From: Clostridiales bacterium
GTDB lineage: Bacteria; Bacillota; Clostridia; Clostridiales; Clostridiaceae
Direction of reading: 5' to 3'
NCBI GenBank assembly: GCA_012519845.1
Contig: JAAYPK010000038.1
Location: 1-44,244, forward strand
DNA: 44,244 nucleotides
Under the pieces are notes generated by a model. That model worked only from the letters and a program-made list of their open reading frames with translations, was not told the origin of the DNA and did not search any database. Below are positions 10,300 through 18,611 of the stretch, in pieces. Position numbers and translations under genes: made by a program. Within the stretch, counting starts at the first letter, position 1; each line of letters opens with the position of its first letter.

Positions 10300-11094
10300 A
10301 TGGAAGAAGTTTTAAAGTTTTTAAAAGGTAATTTTGAGTATCTATATCCAGGATTTATTACTATATGGTTGTTTTATTTCATCAGAGGAAAGAGTTTAAA
10401 AGATAGCAGTAATACTATTGTAAAGTCTATTATAGTAAGTTATATATATATAAATTTATTACCAATCTTGAATTCTATTTATGTATATATAATAAATAAG
10501 TTTAAATTTAAAGAGATTTTAACTTTAAATACAGAAACATGCCTATTCATTATTTCAATAGTAATACCAATTCTTATTTGTAAGTTAATACATTCTAGTT
10601 TTACAAGTATTGTTTTAAAAATATTAGGTATTCATACAACTGTATATGCCAATATATTAGATGAATTAAAAAATAGAGTTAATAGAAATTATTATATGAG
10701 TAGGATATTAAAGAAAATTATAGCTAAAATGGATTTTAAAAATATTCTAAAAAAAATAATACGTAAATTACATTTGAAATATTTTTGTAGAATTATTTTG
10801 AATTTATTAAAGAGATTTAGGAGAATAATAATAGTTGATAAGAACAATAAAGCAATAGCATTGAGTGTTTATTTGGATAATGAGGGTATTATGTACTATG
10901 GATGGTTAGCATTTCATGAATCAGATAAAGATAATGAAGAAGTAATATGTTTAAATAAGTATAAAAGATATAAGTTAAATGATAATAAACAATACTGTAT
11001 TGATGTAGATTATAGCGTAGAACAAAAAAGATATGTTATACTTAAAAATAAAGATATAACTAGAGTTGAATTAGTATTAAAAAAAGATATATAG
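10300..11094 (+). CDS. Membrane protein, possibly DUF6338-like
   Basis: 264 residues. The N-terminal half has about three to four hydrophobic helices, starting with YPGFITIWLFYFIRG, then a segment around IIVSYIYINLLPIL and one around CLFIISIVIPILICKLI. The C-terminal half is soluble and beta-rich, with ALSVYLDNEGIMYYGWLAFHES. A PGF-type first helix and a GW-containing C-terminal domain remind me of DUF6338 membrane proteins, whose function is unknown; this is a tentative match. It follows the 141-residue gene closely. GGAGG lies 12 bases before the ATG, which is long, so translation may be weak or coupled. Confidence 0.6.
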   Translation: MEEVLKFLKGNFEYLYPGFITIWLFYFIRGKSLKDSSNTIVKSIIVSYIYINLLPILNSIYVYIINKFKFKEILTLNTETCLFIISIVIPILICKLIHSSFTSIVLKILGIHTTVYANILDELKNRVNRNYYMSRILKKIIAKMDFKNILKKIIRKLHLKYFCRIILNLLKRFRRIIIVDKNNKAIALSVYLDNEGIMYYGWLAFHESDKDNEEVICLNKYKRYKLNDNKQYCIDVDYSVEQKRYVILKNKDITRVELVLKKDI

Positions 11095-11156
11095 AGGTAT
11101 ATTGGGGTTATTAAAATATATCAGTAGAATCAATATGAAGAAATTTTATAATAACA

Positions 11157-11292
11157 TTCCACAATACACCTCACGCTGAGACGGTGGTAAAGCTAGTTAA
11201 GAAATAGCCTGGTATCAAAGGTTTAGCGGATTTTAAGTGAATATTGAAGTGCGTTTTATTTTCCCTAAGACTAAGGTTTTAGGGAATTTTCT
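11157..11292 (+). repeat. rlmD 3'-end-like repeat (possible att remnant), copy 1
   Basis: Read in one frame, 11157-11211 encodes ITFHNTPHAETVVKLVKK and a TAG stop. This resembles the C-terminal tail of RlmD/RumA 23S rRNA uracil methyltransferases (MFPHTPHVETVV-type). About 55 conserved bases and a terminator hairpin (TTCCCTAA/TTAGGGAA at 11261-11286 plus T-run) follow. The copy at 26753-26880 is collinear without gaps from the CACGCTGAGAC block on. Five of six differences in the coding part fall at third codon positions. Upstream a stop codon cuts the frame, so this is only a gene tail. Elements that integrate in rumA/rlmD typically leave such tails. Confidence 0.6.
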
Positions 11293-11346
11293 ATGTAGGG
11301 GATCTAATAATTACACGAAATATATTTCGTACCATATCGATACCAA

Positions 11347-11376
11347 CACATCGAGACTGTTGTAAAGTTGTAAAGG
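11347..11376 (+). repeat. Third, shorter rlmD-tail-like copy
   Basis: CACATCGAGACTGTTG and the following codons read HIETVVKL then stop, matching the HAETVVKL core of the copies at 11172 and 26753 with mostly synonymous differences. It lacks the conserved post-stop block. A perfect 16-base palindrome ACGAAATATATTTCGT lies just upstream at 11315-11330. Confidence 0.45.
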
Positions 11377-11494
11377 AAACAAAAATAATAGTTGCAACAT
11401 ATATATAAAAGTAAAATTAAGTTTATAATATTGTTATTGGTGTAAGCAGCTGTACTACACTAAATGATTATATTTTTAGGGGAGCGTAAAAACT

Positions 11495-11821
11495 ATGGTA
11501 ATGGGAATTCCTTTAAGATTTGATTATACAGTTCAAATATGCTACAACGATGAGGTGGTGGAGAATTCTTCAATATTTCCAACGAGTATAGGACTAGTAC
11601 ATTGTACTTTTTCAAAAACAAGCGGTTATGATTCAAATAATAATAGTGTTAAAAAGTTAGTTGGTTATGATGGAATACAACTTATAAAGAGATGTCCTCA
11701 TTGTAATTGTGATAAGCATGTTACTGAGTTTGGATATAGCGGAAGAACTACTGATAGAAGAAGAGATCAAAGTCAATGTACTGATTGTAGAGGGAGATTC
11801 AAAAACTTAAAGTTTGTATAA
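11495..11821 (+). CDS. Hypothetical zinc-binding-type protein
   Basis: 108 residues. The C-terminal third contains two CxxC pairs, CPHC and CTDC, separated by about 26 residues with many Arg (RTTDRRRDQSQ), which looks like a zinc ribbon or treble-clef. The N-terminal part is beta-like and unrecognised. GGGGAGCG lies 8-9 bases before the ATG. It is the first gene inside the rlmD-tail bracket and converges on the MutH-like endonuclease gene. DNA binding is plausible from the zinc motif and charge, but no function can be assigned. Confidence 0.6.
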   Translation: MVMGIPLRFDYTVQICYNDEVVENSSIFPTSIGLVHCTFSKTSGYDSNNNSVKKLVGYDGIQLIKRCPHCNCDKHVTEFGYSGRTTDRRRDQSQCTDCRGRFKNLKFV

Positions 11822-11853
11822 AATAAGCTCTAATTATAATCAGGGCTTATTTT
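11822..11853. terminator. Bidirectional terminator between convergent genes
   Basis: AATAAGCTCT / AGGGCTTATT stem with AT-rich loop, T-rich on the plus side and A-rich at the other end. It serves both the zinc-protein gene and the convergent MutH-like gene, whose stop codon lies in the stem. Confidence 0.7.
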
Positions 11854-12512
11854 ATATATGATTTTTTTAAACTTGCTATATATTTCATGAATTCCTTTTT
11901 AAAGTAGAAAGCATGATTTTTATTGGAAACTTCTTTTTTATAAATATCTGAATAAATAGGATGATAAGGTTTTGAATCCTTACTACGAATTTGAATATAT
12001 TCACCATTTGATGTATGAATAAAGCCATCATTGCTAGTTTTTATATGGAAAATAAGTTGATTACAAATAGAATAATAATCGTTCTCTAATTGTAGTTTTA
12101 AATTGTGAAATTTTTTATCATCTAGATTTACATGTATACAAGGTAAAAACATCCATTCTGATGGTTCCCCAACTTTGCTTATAGGGACATATAACAAATT
12201 ATTAATTTTCTTATATAATTTACTTTGATAAAAATCTTTACCAGTTAACAGATCATCTATCATTGCTGATATTTGAGTAATAAACATAGTTTCTAATGGG
12301 TTTCCAGTGGTATCACATTTATTTGTTTTAAGTTCACCATCTTCAAAATCTAAATTAGTATTGGATAAATTTAGACCTAACGTTATTTCTAATAATTGTC
12401 CGCTTTTGCCTTTATTCTTTATAATATCTTTCATCTGTTCTTGTTTTAAAACTTGTCCAAATTTTTTACCGGCTAAAGCATCTAATAATTTTTTAGCTTC
12501 ATCTAATTTCAT
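11847..12512 (-). CDS. MutH/Sau3AI-family DNA endonuclease
   Basis: 221 residues, close to the length of single-domain MutH. The match runs along the whole protein: NKGKSGQLLEITLG aligns with the MutH KGWIGVLLEIWLG segment, DFEDGELKT supplies the Asp, Glu and Lys of the D-(X)n-ExK nuclease site, and NPLETMFI corresponds to RPLETTFV. GEYIQIRSK and FYFKKEF match the C-terminal DNA-contact motifs. MutH nicks and Sau3AI cuts at unmethylated GATC. Here it lies divergently beside three DNA methyltransferases including a Dam-type enzyme, so a restriction role is more likely than mismatch repair. ATG 12512 is chosen because AGGAGAG precedes it; an ATG five codons upstream contains this site. Confidence 0.85.
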   Translation of the reverse strand: MKLDEAKKLLDALAGKKFGQVLKQEQMKDIIKNKGKSGQLLEITLGLNLSNTNLDFEDGELKTNKCDTTGNPLETMFITQISAMIDDLLTGKDFYQSKLYKKINNLLYVPISKVGEPSEWMFLPCIHVNLDDKKFHNLKLQLENDYYSICNQLIFHIKTSNDGFIHTSNGEYIQIRSKDSKPYHPIYSDIYKKEVSNKNHAFYFKKEFMKYIASLKKSYIK

Positions 12513-12631
12513 AGTAACTCTCCTCATAATAATAATTTTTTATATAAATACACTACTAATTATAGATGAAAAAGTAGAAATTGTATATAAAGGATAAATA
12601 TTGCTAATATTATTAAGGTGGAGGTGAAAAA

Positions 12632-13348
12632 ATGAGTGAGATATTTAATTTAGAAACAAAAACTTTGTGGAGCTTTAAACAAAGAGGTGGCTGGGAAACA
12701 CATAAGGGGGACTATCCAGGTAATTGGAGTCCTTTTGTTCCTAAAAATATTATTTTGAGATATTCAAAAGATGAAGATTTAATATTAGATCAATTTTTAG
12801 GAAGTGGAACTACACTTATTGAAGCAAAATTATTAAATAGAAGAGGTATTGGGTGTGATGTTAATCCTATAGCATTAGAGTTGTCAAAAAATAGAATTGA
12901 AGGTGTTAAGGCTAAGAATTCTATTCAATTAGTGAAAGGAAATGCTAAAAATTTGAGTTTTATAGAAAATGAATCAATAGATTTAATATGTACGCATCCA
13001 CCGTATTCAAATATAATAAAATATAGTAAAGATATTAATGAAGACATATCGCTACTTAATATTGATGACTTTTATGAAAGTATGAGAGCAGTGTCAAAAG
13101 AAGCTTTTCGAGTGTTAAAAAAGGGAAAATATTGCGCGGTTATGATGGGCGATATAAGGCGAAATAGTTGCGTGATTCCATTAGGCTTTAATGTAATGAA
13201 TTTATTTATAAATCAAGGGTTTAGATTAAAGGAAATAATCATAAAAGAACAACATAATTGCAGTTCTACGAAATACTGGGAGAAAATAAGTTTGGAAAAA
13301 AATTTTTATCTTTTAGCGCATGAATATCTATTTATTTTCTTTAAATAA
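12632..13348 (+). CDS. DNA methyltransferase (N4/N6 type)
   Basis: 238 residues. The SAM-binding motif DQFLGSGTTLIEAKLL (about residues 50-65) comes before the catalytic motif THPPYSN (about 128), with GCDVNPIAL as the second SAM contact. A (T/S)PPY-type catalytic motif is typical of amino-methyltransferases acting on cytosine N4 or adenine N6; the exact base is not decided. GGTGGAGGTG precedes the ATG. It is divergent from the MutH-like gene with about 120 bases between them, and upstream of the DpnA- and Dam-like genes. Probably a protective partner of the cluster, or a remnant of a second specificity. Confidence 0.85.
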   Translation: MSEIFNLETKTLWSFKQRGGWETHKGDYPGNWSPFVPKNIILRYSKDEDLILDQFLGSGTTLIEAKLLNRRGIGCDVNPIALELSKNRIEGVKAKNSIQLVKGNAKNLSFIENESIDLICTHPPYSNIIKYSKDINEDISLLNIDDFYESMRAVSKEAFRVLKKGKYCAVMMGDIRRNSCVIPLGFNVMNLFINQGFRLKEIIIKEQHNCSSTKYWEKISLEKNFYLLAHEYLFIFFK

Positions 13349-13428
13349 TATTCAATAATAACTGGATTTATTTTAAAATACCTTTATAATATAGATTGGA
13401 TGATACTAGGTATAAAGGTGGCGATAGT

Positions 13429-14196
13429 GTGGAGTATATCAAGGAGAATAATTATAAGTTATTGTTAGGTGATTGCATTAAAGAACTAAAGAAAATTGAG
13501 AGTAAATCAGTAGATATGATATTTGCAGATCCACCCTATAAACTTAGTAATGACGGGATAACGTGTAAGTCAGGAAAAATGGCAAGTGTAAATAAAGGAA
13601 GTTGGGATAAATCCTTAGGTGTTGAACTTGATTATAAATTTAATATGAAATGGTTAAAAGCTTGTGATAGGGTTTTAAAGGATGATGGAACTATGTGGAT
13701 ATCAGGAACATATCACATTATTCATTCAATAGCTTTTGCATTGCAGAAAATGGACTATTACATAATAAATGAGATTACCTGGGTAAAGCCTAATGCAGCC
13801 CCTAATATGGGATGCAGATGTTTTACTGCAAGCCAAGAAACAGTACTTTGGTTAAAGAAAACTAAAAAAGCAAAGCATATTTTTAATTATCAGCTTATGA
13901 AAGAAATAAATGGTGGTAAGCAGATGAGAAGCGTATGGGAAATACCAACAACCCCAAAACGAGAAAAAAATAACGGTTATCATCCTACTCAAAAACCAAA
14001 AGAATTATTATATAGATGCATAGTATCAAGTACTAATGAAGGAAATACTATTTTAGATCCTTTTTGTGGCTCTGGGACAACTGGAATTGTAGCCATAGAA
14101 AATAATAGAACCTTCATAGGAATTGATAATGAAATAGAATATTTAGAGCTTACAAACAAAAGAATAAAACAGATAATTAACGGAATTACTAAATAG
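13429..14196 (+). CDS. DpnA-like N6-adenine DNA methyltransferase
   Basis: 255 residues from GTG 13429, preceded by AAAGGTGG with 7-base spacing; an in-frame TTG at 13396 would extend it without a good site. This is a beta-class enzyme: the catalytic motif FADPPYKLS comes first, and HPTQKPKELL and the SAM motif LDPFCGSGTTG come near the C-terminus. Size and order match M.DpnA, the second methyltransferase of DpnII-type systems that can methylate GATC on single-stranded DNA. The neighbouring Dam-type gene begins 29 bases downstream, which is the DpnM/DpnA pairing in reversed order. Recognition of GATC is inferred from this context. Confidence 0.88.
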   Translation: MEYIKENNYKLLLGDCIKELKKIESKSVDMIFADPPYKLSNDGITCKSGKMASVNKGSWDKSLGVELDYKFNMKWLKACDRVLKDDGTMWISGTYHIIHSIAFALQKMDYYIINEITWVKPNAAPNMGCRCFTASQETVLWLKKTKKAKHIFNYQLMKEINGGKQMRSVWEIPTTPKREKNNGYHPTQKPKELLYRCIVSSTNEGNTILDPFCGSGTTGIVAIENNRTFIGIDNEIEYLELTNKRIKQIINGITK

Positions 14197-14225
14197 GTAA
14201 TGAGGTAGATTTAGGAGTGATAGCA

Positions 14226-15227
14226 ATGAATTCTAATATAAAACCATTTTTAAAGTGGGCAGGAGGTAAGTCACAGCTTTTAGATGAAATAATACAAGAG
14301 CTACCTGAGGATATTAAAAAGTTAAAAAAATACGTTGAACCTTTTGTAGGGGCTGGCGCTGTATTTATATGTTTTTTAGAAAACAATTATTTTGAAGAGT
14401 ATATTATTAATGATATAAACTCTAAATTAATAAATTTATATACAGTTATAAGAGATAATCCGCAAGAGTTAATTAAAGAAATGCAGGAATTAAAAACTAA
14501 ATATCTTAACGCAGAATATGAAGAAAGAGAAAAACTGTTTTATGAAATAAGGGAGAAGTTTAATAATCCTGATTGCAGAGGCATAAAGTTGGCTGCATAT
14601 TTTGTATTTTTAAATAAAACATGTTTTAATGGACTATATAGAGAAAATTCAAAAGGAGCTTTTAATGTTCCTTTTGGAAAATATAGCAACCCGAGTTTCT
14701 TTGATGAAACACAAATAATGGGAATATCTAGATTGTTAAGCTTGAAAAATAGAAATGGCGAATTTAAAGTGAAAATTTTAAATAAATCTTTTAATGAGCT
14801 AGAAGAATATATCGATGATAATACATTTGTATATTGTGATCCACCCTATAGACCAGTAACAGTAGGTGGGTTTACATCCTACAATAAAAGTAATTTTAAT
14901 GATGAAGCACAAATTTTATTAAGAGATTTTTATAAAGTCATAGATGCTAAAGGAGCAAAAATAATGTTAAGTAATTCAGATCCTAAAAACTTAGATGAAA
15001 AAGATAATTTCTTTGATGATTTATACTCGGACTTTAGTATAAAAAGGGTTTATGCAAAAAGAAATATAAATTCAGTAGGTAGTGGAAGAGGTAAGATTAC
15101 AGAGTTATTAATAACAAATTATAAAGATGAGAGGGGGATGGAAGTGGCAAAAAATGAAGTTAATACAGAACCAAAGAGTTACTTAGAAACAGAATCTAGT
15201 GAGTTAGTAAAAATATTTACTAAGTAG
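14226..15227 (+). CDS. Dam/DpnM-family adenine methyltransferase, fused to a restriction-gene start
   Basis: About 333 residues from ATG 14226 (AGGAG 8 bases before). Alpha-class order: FLKWAGGKSQLL (SAM), EPFVGAGAVF (motif I), and the catalytic CDPPY near residue 206, with the CFNGLYREN segment typical of Dam/DpnM. It methylates adenine, by family in GATC. The normal family end is near LLITNYKDE. The last 30 residues (from 15138, preceded by GAGAGGGGG) look like the N-terminus of a DpnII-type endonuclease that begins in the same frame. The Dam frame therefore runs into it and ends at TAG 15225. Confidence 0.9.
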   Translation: MNSNIKPFLKWAGGKSQLLDEIIQELPEDIKKLKKYVEPFVGAGAVFICFLENNYFEEYIINDINSKLINLYTVIRDNPQELIKEMQELKTKYLNAEYEEREKLFYEIREKFNNPDCRGIKLAAYFVFLNKTCFNGLYRENSKGAFNVPFGKYSNPSFFDETQIMGISRLLSLKNRNGEFKVKILNKSFNELEEYIDDNTFVYCDPPYRPVTVGGFTSYNKSNFNDEAQILLRDFYKVIDAKGAKIMLSNSDPKNLDEKDNFFDDLYSDFSIKRVYAKRNINSVGSGRGKITELLITNYKDERGMEVAKNEVNTEPKSYLETESSELVKIFTK

Positions 15228-15443
15228 TTACTAGAAACAAATAGAGGTTTTAATTTCTATGTTAATTGGGAAAGACTAGCTACAATTGTAAGTCAATATA
15301 ATATAGAACTTAATACTTTGAATGCATTAGTTAATAACAAAAATTATGAAGATGATTTTAAAAAAATAGTTAAGAGATTTCCAACTGTTATAAATGTTTT
15401 ACCAGCTCTATTTGCTTTATCAAAAGATGAAAGAGATAATTAG
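15138..15443 (+). pseudogene. DpnII-type restriction endonuclease, N-terminal remnant
   Basis: ATG 15138 with GAGAGGGGG upstream starts a frame that meets TAG at 15225 but then stays open to 15443. The second part contains LNTLNALVNNKNYEDDFKK and FPTVINVLPALFALSKDE, which match the N-terminal region of DpnII endonuclease (LNIMNSL..KN...DF, YPEVLKVVPLLIA). The remaining two thirds of a normal DpnII (about 290 residues) are missing, replaced by the AIPR-like gene. So the original GATC restriction enzyme of this operon is dead by one nonsense codon and a truncation. It shares its frame with the methyltransferase upstream. Confidence 0.7.
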
Positions 15444-15519
15444 AAAAATGTTTAAAATGTAAATTTAAGATTATTTGCGAATAAAATTTAATAATATATA
15501 ATAAAGTATTCATACTCTT

Positions 15520-16717
15520 ATGGCAGAAAAATTAATAACTATTAAAAATGATTTAGACAAGTGTGAAAAAATTATGTTTCCAGTAACAGAAATAAGAACA
15601 TTTAATGAAAATGAAGGAACAGAGCAAGAACAAATAACTATATGTTCAAGGGTTTTAGTTAAAGATGTACCTGAGAATATTTGGATGGATACAAATCCAA
15701 AAGAACAAAATTTTAATACAAATGTAGCGAAAAAATAGAAGATAGTCTCCTTTGTTCCTCAGCGGATAAATTTCATTTATTGAATAGAGGTATTTTAATT
15801 TCAGCACATCATGCAAGAGTTATAACTAGAGATAAAGAGAAATTTGTTGAAATATATCTTAAAGATAAATCAGTCCATGGAAATATAGATGGAGGACATA
15901 CCTATAGAATAATTTGCAATAATAAGAATTTGATTATGTTTACTAAGAGAGTAAATATTGAAATTATGACAGGAATAGAAGAGTTTTATGAAGATTTAGC
16001 TGCGGCTAGAAATACATCTGTTAGGTTCAAGACAAATCTATTGCAGAATTACAAAATAAGTTTGATATTATAAAAGAGGCTCTTTTAGAAGAACCTTATT
16101 ATGAAAATATAGTATATAAAGAGAATTCAGAAGGTGAAATAGATATATCAGATATAATTGCAATACTAACAATGTTTAATATTGAGAGATTTGGGGATAA
16201 AAAGCACCCTATTATAGCATATAATTCTAAAAAGAGATGTGTTGATTTATATTTAGAGGATTATGAAAGAGGTACAGAAAATCCATATATAAAGATGCAG
16301 CCTCTAATGGGAGATATTTTTTCATTAGTAGATTATATTGAGACTAATATAGCAAAAGCATATAATAAGACTGGTGGTAAGTATGGTGCAATCAAAGGAG
16401 TTGTATGTTCAACTAAGAACAAAAAATTTGGGAGAGTGTTTGGGCAACCAGGACAGAAAAATGAGTATAATTCTCCTAAGGGATTTTTATTTCCTATAAT
16501 AGGTGCATTTAGAAGTTTAATAAAAGAAGAAGATGGTATAATGATGTGGAAAGGTGATCCGATAAAAGTTTTTGATGCCATAGGGTCGCAACTGATTTTA
16601 AGTGTAGTAGATGCGAGTAAGACGTTAGGAAATAATCCAAATGCAACAGGTAAATTTATTGGATTATGGGAAAATCTTTATACTGCAGTTAAACTTTATT
16701 ATTTAGAAAACAAATAA
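15520..16717 (+). pseudogene. AIPR-family abortive-infection protein, two frameshifts
   Basis: Three consecutive frames (15520-15738, about 15738-16040, about 16040-16717) together give one protein of about 400 residues. The first break is in an A-run (GCGAAAAAATAG) where one missing base ends the frame; restoring it joins NTNVAKKIEDSLL to FHLLNRGILISAHHARV. The second is near 16037 (GTTAGGTTC), after which KSIAELQNKFDIIKEAL continues into the last part. The NRGI...HGNIDGGHT core is the AIPR signature as I know it; these proteins are linked to phage resistance. A clear ribosome binding site is missing before ATG 15520. It sits where the DpnII-type nuclease was lost. Sequencing error in the A-run could explain one break. 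Confidence 0.75.
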
Positions 16718-16735
16718 TTATATAGAAGAATTATG

Positions 16736-16770
16736 AAGCCATTGAAGATTGATAATCAGTGGTTTTATTT
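16736..16770 (+). terminator. Probable terminator after the AIPR relic
   Basis: AAGCCATTGA / TCAGTGGTTT stem with two G-T pairs and a 10-base loop, followed by TTTTATTT. Confidence 0.55.
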
Positions 16771-18020
16771 ATAGTTTATTAAAAGATTATGATTAAATAT
16801 ACAATAATATGTAATAAAAATATATTTTTTTGTAAGCATATATTTTTTGCTATATTCAAATAGATAATATAGGTAATGTAGTTTTAGATTTAGTTATTAA
16901 TTATAAAATTTTCAATTTAACAGGAAGGTATTTTTTAGATATGTTAATAGCAATAGTAGTATTAATGATAGTAATTACTTTAGTATAGTAAACTTATCAC
17001 AAGATGAGAAGTTATTTAGAATTGAAAATAATATTTTATTAATATAAGTTAAATATATATTATTTAATTGAAGTAAACTTTTATTAGTAATTTGAGAATA
17101 AAGGTGTATAAGGTTATATTTTATTAAAGCTCTTACTTGTATCGAATATACAGGTAAGAGTTTTAATTTTTAGGAGGGATAAAGATATAATGAAAAAGAT
17201 TCATTTTCATGACATTTAGAAGAATAAAAGGATTAGCCTATAGAAGTTATTTATAGTATATTTGAAAATATAGAAATAATAGATGATAATTATGGGGTAA
17301 ATAGAAATGTAGAGAATGATTTGGAGTATATGTACTTATAGGAGAAATACCTTAGATATAGAAATATTAAAGCGAGATAAGTTAGAAAGGGTAATACCAG
17401 AATATATTGATTTAATTAAATGTAAGGAAGGAGTTAAGTGGAATTCTTCCTTATTTCTGCTTTTAAGTGATTTTTCAATTGTAGTAGTAGTAGCATAAGA
17501 ACTTTCTAAGTTCCTTTTAGAATAGGCGGAGGCTAAATTTAGGTGAGTAAGAAGACAGGGTATAATATATTCAAAGAAACAAAGTATTTCAAGATAATGA
17601 GCCAAGGAAAATTTGGTGAGGAGGAGTTTACATAATCAATATAGAAGATATATATTAATGAATTAAAAAGATATAAAATAAGGTTCTGTGTATATAAATT
17701 TACTAGAAGTGGAGTAAATAAAAAGAAAGCAGGAAAATCGGAATTGCTAGATTGAAGAGTGACGGGGATAAAACAACGCAACAATTCTAAAAGCGAGAAA
17801 TCAAAGGAGTATTTATATATAAATAATCTATTGTATTATCAAATAGCTGAGAGAAATAAAAAAATATTGTCCTAAAAAGAGAATAGGTAGAATAATATTA
17901 TTCATAAAATTGGAATATTACAAATAAATGTGGAAATATTTTGATGGAAGATGTAAAATAAGTATTGATAATGTTGAAGCGGTTTATTAGAAATTTTAAA
18001 TATATTAAGCTATAGCATTG
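16771..18020. other. Degenerate stretch without an intact gene
   Basis: No convincing gene. A clear hairpin CTCTTAC..TGTAT / ATACAGGTAAGAG with T-run lies at 17128-17170. It is followed by GGAGGGATAAAGATATA and an ATG at 17190 whose frame stops after eight codons, probably a dead gene start. A 60-codon frame at 17316-17498 lacks a ribosome binding site and homologous look. A 15-codon hydrophobic frame begins near 16939. The stop density and short frames suggest old decayed genes, some of which may belong to the DUF4238-like relic that follows. Confidence 0.5.
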
Positions 18021-18458
18021 ATGCAAATGATAAGTATATATTTAATTAATTTTAATAAAGATAAGTTACCATTAGAAATAAAGCAAGTATTTTATAAAGA
18101 ATTTTTATTTGGAGAAGAAGAGGCTAAATTATTAGCCTAAAAGCAGTTTCAATGTAAGGATTTATATATAATATCTAAGGTAATAGAAAAAAATGACTTT
18201 AATGGTGGTATTAATATGTTGATGAATTACTTAGTTAATAATTACTACATTGAGATATATAAAGCTCCATTAAAAAATAAGTTCTTTTTATCTGATAATC
18301 CTATTATAGTGAACCAAATAGAAGGAATAGATTACTTTATGCCATTATCATCAAATTATGCAATAGTAATGAAAAAAATATCAAGGCTTGACCATTGTAT
18401 TTTACTTTTTGTAGAGAAATTTTTAGAGATAATTAATAGAGATTTTAGCCATTTTTAG
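18021..18458 (+). pseudogene. DUF4238-like protein, C-terminal relic
   Basis: One frame from 18021 to 18458 with a single in-frame TAA near 18138. The second half, KNKFFLSDNPIIVNQIEGIDYFMPLS, fits the conserved SDNP...(F/Y)PLS block of DUF4238, a family of unknown function often found in accessory regions. Upstream the same gene probably continues in broken frames. Its 3' end runs into the repeated ssrA-terminator-like sequence at 18385-18410, so the last residues are not native. Confidence 0.45.
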
Positions 18459-18520
18459 GCCTTTTGAGTATTTGTGCACACCCATTAGTAGAATTTTCAC
18501 TAGGGGGTGTGCATTTTTAT
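18380..18520 (+). repeat. ssrA-downstream repeat, copy 2
   Basis: Contains CAAGGCTTGACCATTGTATTTTAC, the 3' half of the ssrA terminator with few changes, then GAGTATTTGTGCACACC...CTAGGGGGTGTGCATTTTT as at 9640-9695. It joins the DUF4238-like relic to the dead HlyD copy and looks like a recombination junction. Confidence 0.65.
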
Positions 18521-18611
18521 ATAAGAAAGAAGTGTATTAGTAGGGATTAAAGTAAAGGAAGGAAATTTAGTTGCTTACATTTTATGGAATTAGATAAGGG
18601 AGGCTTAATAG

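Noticed and set aside
15138-15443. Stop-codon read-through or recoding at TAG 15225 to make a full endonuclease.
   Set aside because: The frame ends at 15443 and lacks the rest of a DpnII-type protein, so read-through would not give an active enzyme.
16939-16990. A 15-residue hydrophobic frame (MLIAIVVLMIVITLV) as a type I toxin.
   Set aside because: It is shorter than known toxins of this kind, the ribosome binding site spacing is poor, and no antisense RNA promoter or terminator pair could be recognised.
17316-17498. A 60-codon open frame in the degenerate stretch as a gene.
   Set aside because: No ribosome binding site, composition changes abruptly at the C-terminus, and the surroundings are full of stops.
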